NCBI GenBank assembly: GCA_020434645.1 | Contig: JAGRAK010000007.1 | Span: 2,637 to 19,367, forward strand | Origin: Bdellovibrionales bacterium | Lineage (GTDB): Bacteria; Bdellovibrionota; Bdellovibrionia; Bdellovibrionales; UBA1609 | Direction of reading: 5' to 3' | Length of the DNA: 16,731 nt | In this document: one piece after another, positions 14,094-16,731 of the stretch | How the letters are laid out: the number at the start of each line of letters is the position of its first letter | How positions within the stretch are numbered: position 1 is the stretch's first letter | Translations under genes and position numbers: made by a program | Notes under the pieces: generated by a model | What the model was told of the DNA's origin: nothing | Databases searched by the model: none | The model's input: the letters and a program-made list of their open reading frames with translations, nothing else

Positions 14094-15239
14094 ATGAAAA
14101 GCAATACGGGTTTCCCACAAAGAGTTGTCATCAAGCTGGGCACAGGGCTTGTTGTCGATGATAAATTTAAGTTCAACGCCAAGTTGATTAAATCAGTTGT
14201 AAAACAGATCTTAAATTTAAGAAAAAAAAATATCGAAGTGGTTTTAGTTTCATCAGGAGCAATAGGGCTTGCGAAGTCTGAGATTCAGTACAATTTAAAT
14301 TTAACACTTGAGCAAAAACAAGCTCTGGCGGCGATTGGGCAGCCATTATTAATGAATCATTACACGAAATTATTCTCAGTACATAAAGTCAAAGTGGCCC
14401 AAGTGTTACTCACAACAAATGATCTAAGCGAACGTGAGAGCTACATGAACTTGCGTCTTGTTTTTGATGAACTTCTGAGTCAGGGAGTGATCCCGATTGT
14501 AAATGAGAACGACTGTGTTTCAACAAAAGAAATCGTAGCGGGGCAAGGTAAAATATTTGGTGATAATGATGTGCTCAGTGCCTTGGTAGCCAGTAAGCTT
14601 GATGCAAGTCACTTGATCATCTTAACTGACGTGGCCGGTGTCTATAACAAAAATCCGTATGAGTATAAAGATGCAAAGGTTATATCGCACATCACTCGGT
14701 TGTCGGATTTTCCAAAAATAGAATTAGGCAAAAAATCCAAGCTTGGTCGCGGTGGTATGTTAACTAAAGTGAAGGCGGCACAAACGGCAAGTGTTTGTGG
14801 GGTGACAACAATAATAGCGTCTGGGTATGAAAAAAATATTTTAGTGAATACGGTGTGTGGCGAAAAAATTGAGGGGACTATTGTTACACCACTTGGGCGA
14901 CTGCAAATGCGAAAGAAATGGTTGGGGTTTTCAAAGTCGGCTTCTGGTTTGGTTGTGATCAATGACGGCGCTCGACTAGCTCTTGAAGAAAAGCATGCGA
15001 GCCTGCTCCCAGTGGGTGTGGTAGATGTGCAAGGAGAGTTTAAAAGTGGTGATTTAATTTGCATTATGAGCCAGGAGCAATTTGAGATCGCCAGAGGTTT
15101 AAGTAAATACTCTTCTTCTGATTTAAAGAAAGTTTTGGGAATGAAAAATCAAGATATTAAAAAAATAAATTTGAGTTTCAGTGAGGAGCTCGTTCATCGA
15201 GATAATTTAGTTGTGTTTAAGGAGCTCTACTCAATATGA
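14094..15239 (+). CDS. proB: glutamate 5-kinase with C-terminal PUA domain
   Basis: 381 residues, close to the 367 of E. coli ProB. It phosphorylates glutamate to gamma-glutamyl phosphate, the first and usually proline-inhibited step of proline synthesis, in the cytoplasm. The amino acid kinase domain has VVIKLGTGLV (11-20), VSSGAIGLA (52-60), IPIVNENDCV (133-142), GKIFGDNDVLSALVA (152-166), LTDVAGVYNKNP (177-188) and LGRGGMLTKVKAA (217-229). The PUA domain runs from about 282 (SASGLVVINDGARLAL...LPVGVVDVQGEFKSGDLI) to about 357. The labile product is passed to ProA, whose gene begins within the proB stop (ATGA). The start at 14094 lies 3 bp after the membrane protein gene, without a good Shine-Dalgarno, consistent with coupling. 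The 24 residues after the PUA domain are not conserved to my knowledge. Confidence 0.95.
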   Translation: MKSNTGFPQRVVIKLGTGLVVDDKFKFNAKLIKSVVKQILNLRKKNIEVVLVSSGAIGLAKSEIQYNLNLTLEQKQALAAIGQPLLMNHYTKLFSVHKVKVAQVLLTTNDLSERESYMNLRLVFDELLSQGVIPIVNENDCVSTKEIVAGQGKIFGDNDVLSALVASKLDASHLIILTDVAGVYNKNPYEYKDAKVISHITRLSDFPKIELGKKSKLGRGGMLTKVKAAQTASVCGVTTIIASGYEKNILVNTVCGEKIEGTIVTPLGRLQMRKKWLGFSKSASGLVVINDGARLALEEKHASLLPVGVVDVQGEFKSGDLICIMSQEQFEIARGLSKYSSSDLKKVLGMKNQDIKKINLSFSEELVHRDNLVVFKELYSI

Positions 15240-16489
15240 ACTTATCTGAAATCGTTCGGCACTCGAAGCTTGCCACTCATGCCGTATCGGCACTAACTCT
15301 TAAGCAAAAGAATTTATTATTAAAAGATTTTGCTGAGGGTATTGAAAAATCACGTGCTGAGCTCTTGAGGGCGAACGCCGAAGATTTGGCAGAAGCAAAG
15401 AAGAATTTACTCTCGCAATCAATGTATCAGAGATTAGTTTTAAGTAATGAAAAAATCACGCAACTGGTACGCGGAGTCCAAGACGTTATATTGTTACCAG
15501 ACCCATGCAATCAAATTCTTTCAAGTCGGTCGCTCGCTGATAAACTTCAACTCACAAAAATTAGTACACCCATAGGGCTTATTGCTGTAATTTTTGAGTC
15601 TCGGCCAGATGTGATCCCGCAAGTTTTGTCTTTAATGATTAAGAGTGGGAATGCGTGTTTGTTAAAGGGCGGCAAAGAGGCTCTCAATACGAATCGTGCT
15701 TTTATGAAAATTATAGAAGAGTTGCGTGCGCAACATAATTTTTGGCCAGAGCAGGCTGTTACATTTTTAGAAACACGTGAACAAATTCATGAGATACTCG
15801 CTTTTCACAACGAAATTGATCTTGTGATACCCCGGGGGTCGAATGCTCTCATTCAAAATATTATGGCCAATACTAAAATACCCGTAATGGGTCATGCTGA
15901 TGGGGTTTGTCATATTTTCGTAGACGATGTGTTTGATTTTGTAAAAGCTTTAGACATTATTGTAGATGCTAAAACGCAGTACCCATCGGCGTGTAATAGT
16001 TTAGAGACATTGCTTGTCCACAAAAATGTGGCCACTGATTTTTTGCCAAAGCTCGCTCAAAAGTTAAACCAATGTTCTGTCGACCTTTTGGGTTGTGATC
16101 AAACTATAAAAATTATCGGGGAGTGTTCACCTGTTCGTGACTGGCACACTGAGTATGGCGATTTGCATTTAGCTATCAAAGTTGTAAATGATATTCATGA
16201 TGCCATTAAGCACATTGAGCTTTATGGGTCACATCATACAGATGCTATTATTTCTAAAAATAAAGAACATATCGACACATTCAAATCACAAGTTGATTCA
16301 GCCAGTGTCATGGTTAATATTTCAACTCGTTTTTCTGACGGGTTTCGGTATGGGCTCGGCGCAGAGGTGGGCATAAGTACCAATAAGACTCATGCCCGAG
16401 GCCCTGTCGGATTAGAAGGCCTTGTTATCTACAAATATATCGTCGAGGGCGATGGTCACACAGTAGCCAATTATACCGGGCCAGAATAA
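15236..16489 (+). CDS. proA: gamma-glutamyl phosphate reductase
   Basis: 417 residues, the same length as E. coli ProA. It reduces gamma-glutamyl phosphate with NADPH to glutamate semialdehyde, the second step of proline synthesis. It belongs to the aldehyde dehydrogenase superfamily: TPIGLIAVIFESRPDV (111-126) and CLLKGGKEA (141-149) shape the cofactor site, IPRGSNALI (198-206) is conserved, the catalytic cysteine is Cys253 in YPSACNSLETLLVH (249-262), and ARGPVGLEGL (387-396) is the family's C-terminal signature. All are intact, so the enzyme should be active. The start codon overlaps the proB stop in ATGA, with AAGGAG 11 nt upstream. The last step of the pathway (proC) is not in the window. 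The 32 bp between its stop and the next convergent gene show only a 4-bp CGGC/GCCG hairpin without a U-tract. Confidence 0.96.
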   Translation: MNLSEIVRHSKLATHAVSALTLKQKNLLLKDFAEGIEKSRAELLRANAEDLAEAKKNLLSQSMYQRLVLSNEKITQLVRGVQDVILLPDPCNQILSSRSLADKLQLTKISTPIGLIAVIFESRPDVIPQVLSLMIKSGNACLLKGGKEALNTNRAFMKIIEELRAQHNFWPEQAVTFLETREQIHEILAFHNEIDLVIPRGSNALIQNIMANTKIPVMGHADGVCHIFVDDVFDFVKALDIIVDAKTQYPSACNSLETLLVHKNVATDFLPKLAQKLNQCSVDLLGCDQTIKIIGECSPVRDWHTEYGDLHLAIKVVNDIHDAIKHIELYGSHHTDAIISKNKEHIDTFKSQVDSASVMVNISTRFSDGFRYGLGAEVGISTNKTHARGPVGLEGLVIYKYIVEGDGHTVANYTGPE

Positions 16490-16521
16490 ACAGTTGAATC
16501 GAGCCCGGCTCTTGTGCCGCC

Positions 16522-16731
16522 CTACTTGCAGGGGAGAATTTGCAGAGTCTCTGTAATGTCATTCGGTCCGTCGACCATATCGATGAGTATGTTTTGCCCT
16601 TGAATTTTTGGGTTGGCATACCACTCTTCATCATAATTCAGAAAGCCTGTAAGTAGAATCGCTTTAAGTAAGCTTAAAGCTTCTTTTGTTGTGCCGTTGA
16701 AGCAGGTGTTTTCAACTTGCACGTCGTACCG
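16522..16731 (-). CDS. C-terminal end of an unidentified gene (runs off the right edge)
   Basis: The last 69 codons of a minus-strand gene are open to the edge of the window, so the internal GTG at 16720-16722 need not be the start. The fragment reads RYDVQVENTCFNGTTKEAL and ends QILPCK. Two cysteines, one near each end of the fragment, could pair if the protein is exported. The pattern is of alternating strand, helix (EALSLLKAILLTGF) and strands. It is convergent with proA, 32 bp away. I do not recognise a family from so short a piece, and it may be a secreted protein. Confidence 0.55.
   Translation of the reverse strand, partial: RYDVQVENTCFNGTTKEALSLLKAILLTGFLNYDEEWYANPKIQGQNILIDMVDGPNDITETLQILPCK

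Noticed and set aside
14642..15064. Minus-strand open frame of 140 codons opposite proB
   Set aside because: It is a shadow of proB, whose motifs are complete; there is no promoter or ribosome site.
16490..16521. Bidirectional terminator between proA and the convergent partial gene
   Set aside because: Only 4-bp arms (CGGC/GCCG, GAGC/GCTC) and no U-tract on either strand.

Overview
The window looks like chromosomal DNA from a Gram-negative bacterium of moderate to low GC content. The reasons are the many Sec-type signal peptides with AxA-like cleavage sites, a periplasmic YceI protein, an ETF:ubiquinone oxidoreductase and proBA. A Bdellovibrionota-like or other former deltaproteobacterial origin is my guess from the style of the exported proteins; no marker gene here settles it.

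Left part (1-9771, all minus strand). A truncated membrane-anchored SGNH-hydrolase-like gene lies at the left edge. To its right is a compact five-gene unit, read from about 9771 down to 653. In transcription order it encodes a 1128-residue Gly-rich exported protein, a helical exported protein resembling TelA, a second helical exported protein with a central membrane hairpin that shares a motif with the first, a Cys-rich exported protein, and a single-module ClpB-type AAA+ ATPase that also carries a signal peptide. Gaps are 12, 32, -11 and 8 bp, so it is very probably one operon. All five products appear to enter the Sec pathway. An ATP-driven unfoldase exported with four partners is the most unusual thing in the window, because the periplasm is not known to hold ATP.

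Middle (9772-13585). A 266-bp divergent intergenic region carries a good plus-strand promoter and a short inverted repeat near the operon start. The plus-strand pair encodes a YiiD-type hotdog thioesterase and a TIGR04283-like glycosyltransferase, overlapping by 20 bp. Converging on them from the minus strand are yceI and an ETF-QO gene. The ETF-QO lacks one of the four canonical iron-sulfur cysteines, and a perfect 8-bp inverted repeat touches its start codon.

Right part (13586-16731). A small three-helix membrane protein leads into proB and proA, which carry out the first two steps of proline synthesis; proB and proA overlap by ATGA. The C-terminal end of an unidentified minus-strand gene closes the window. 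I saw no tRNA, rRNA, CRISPR array, insertion sequence or phage gene.
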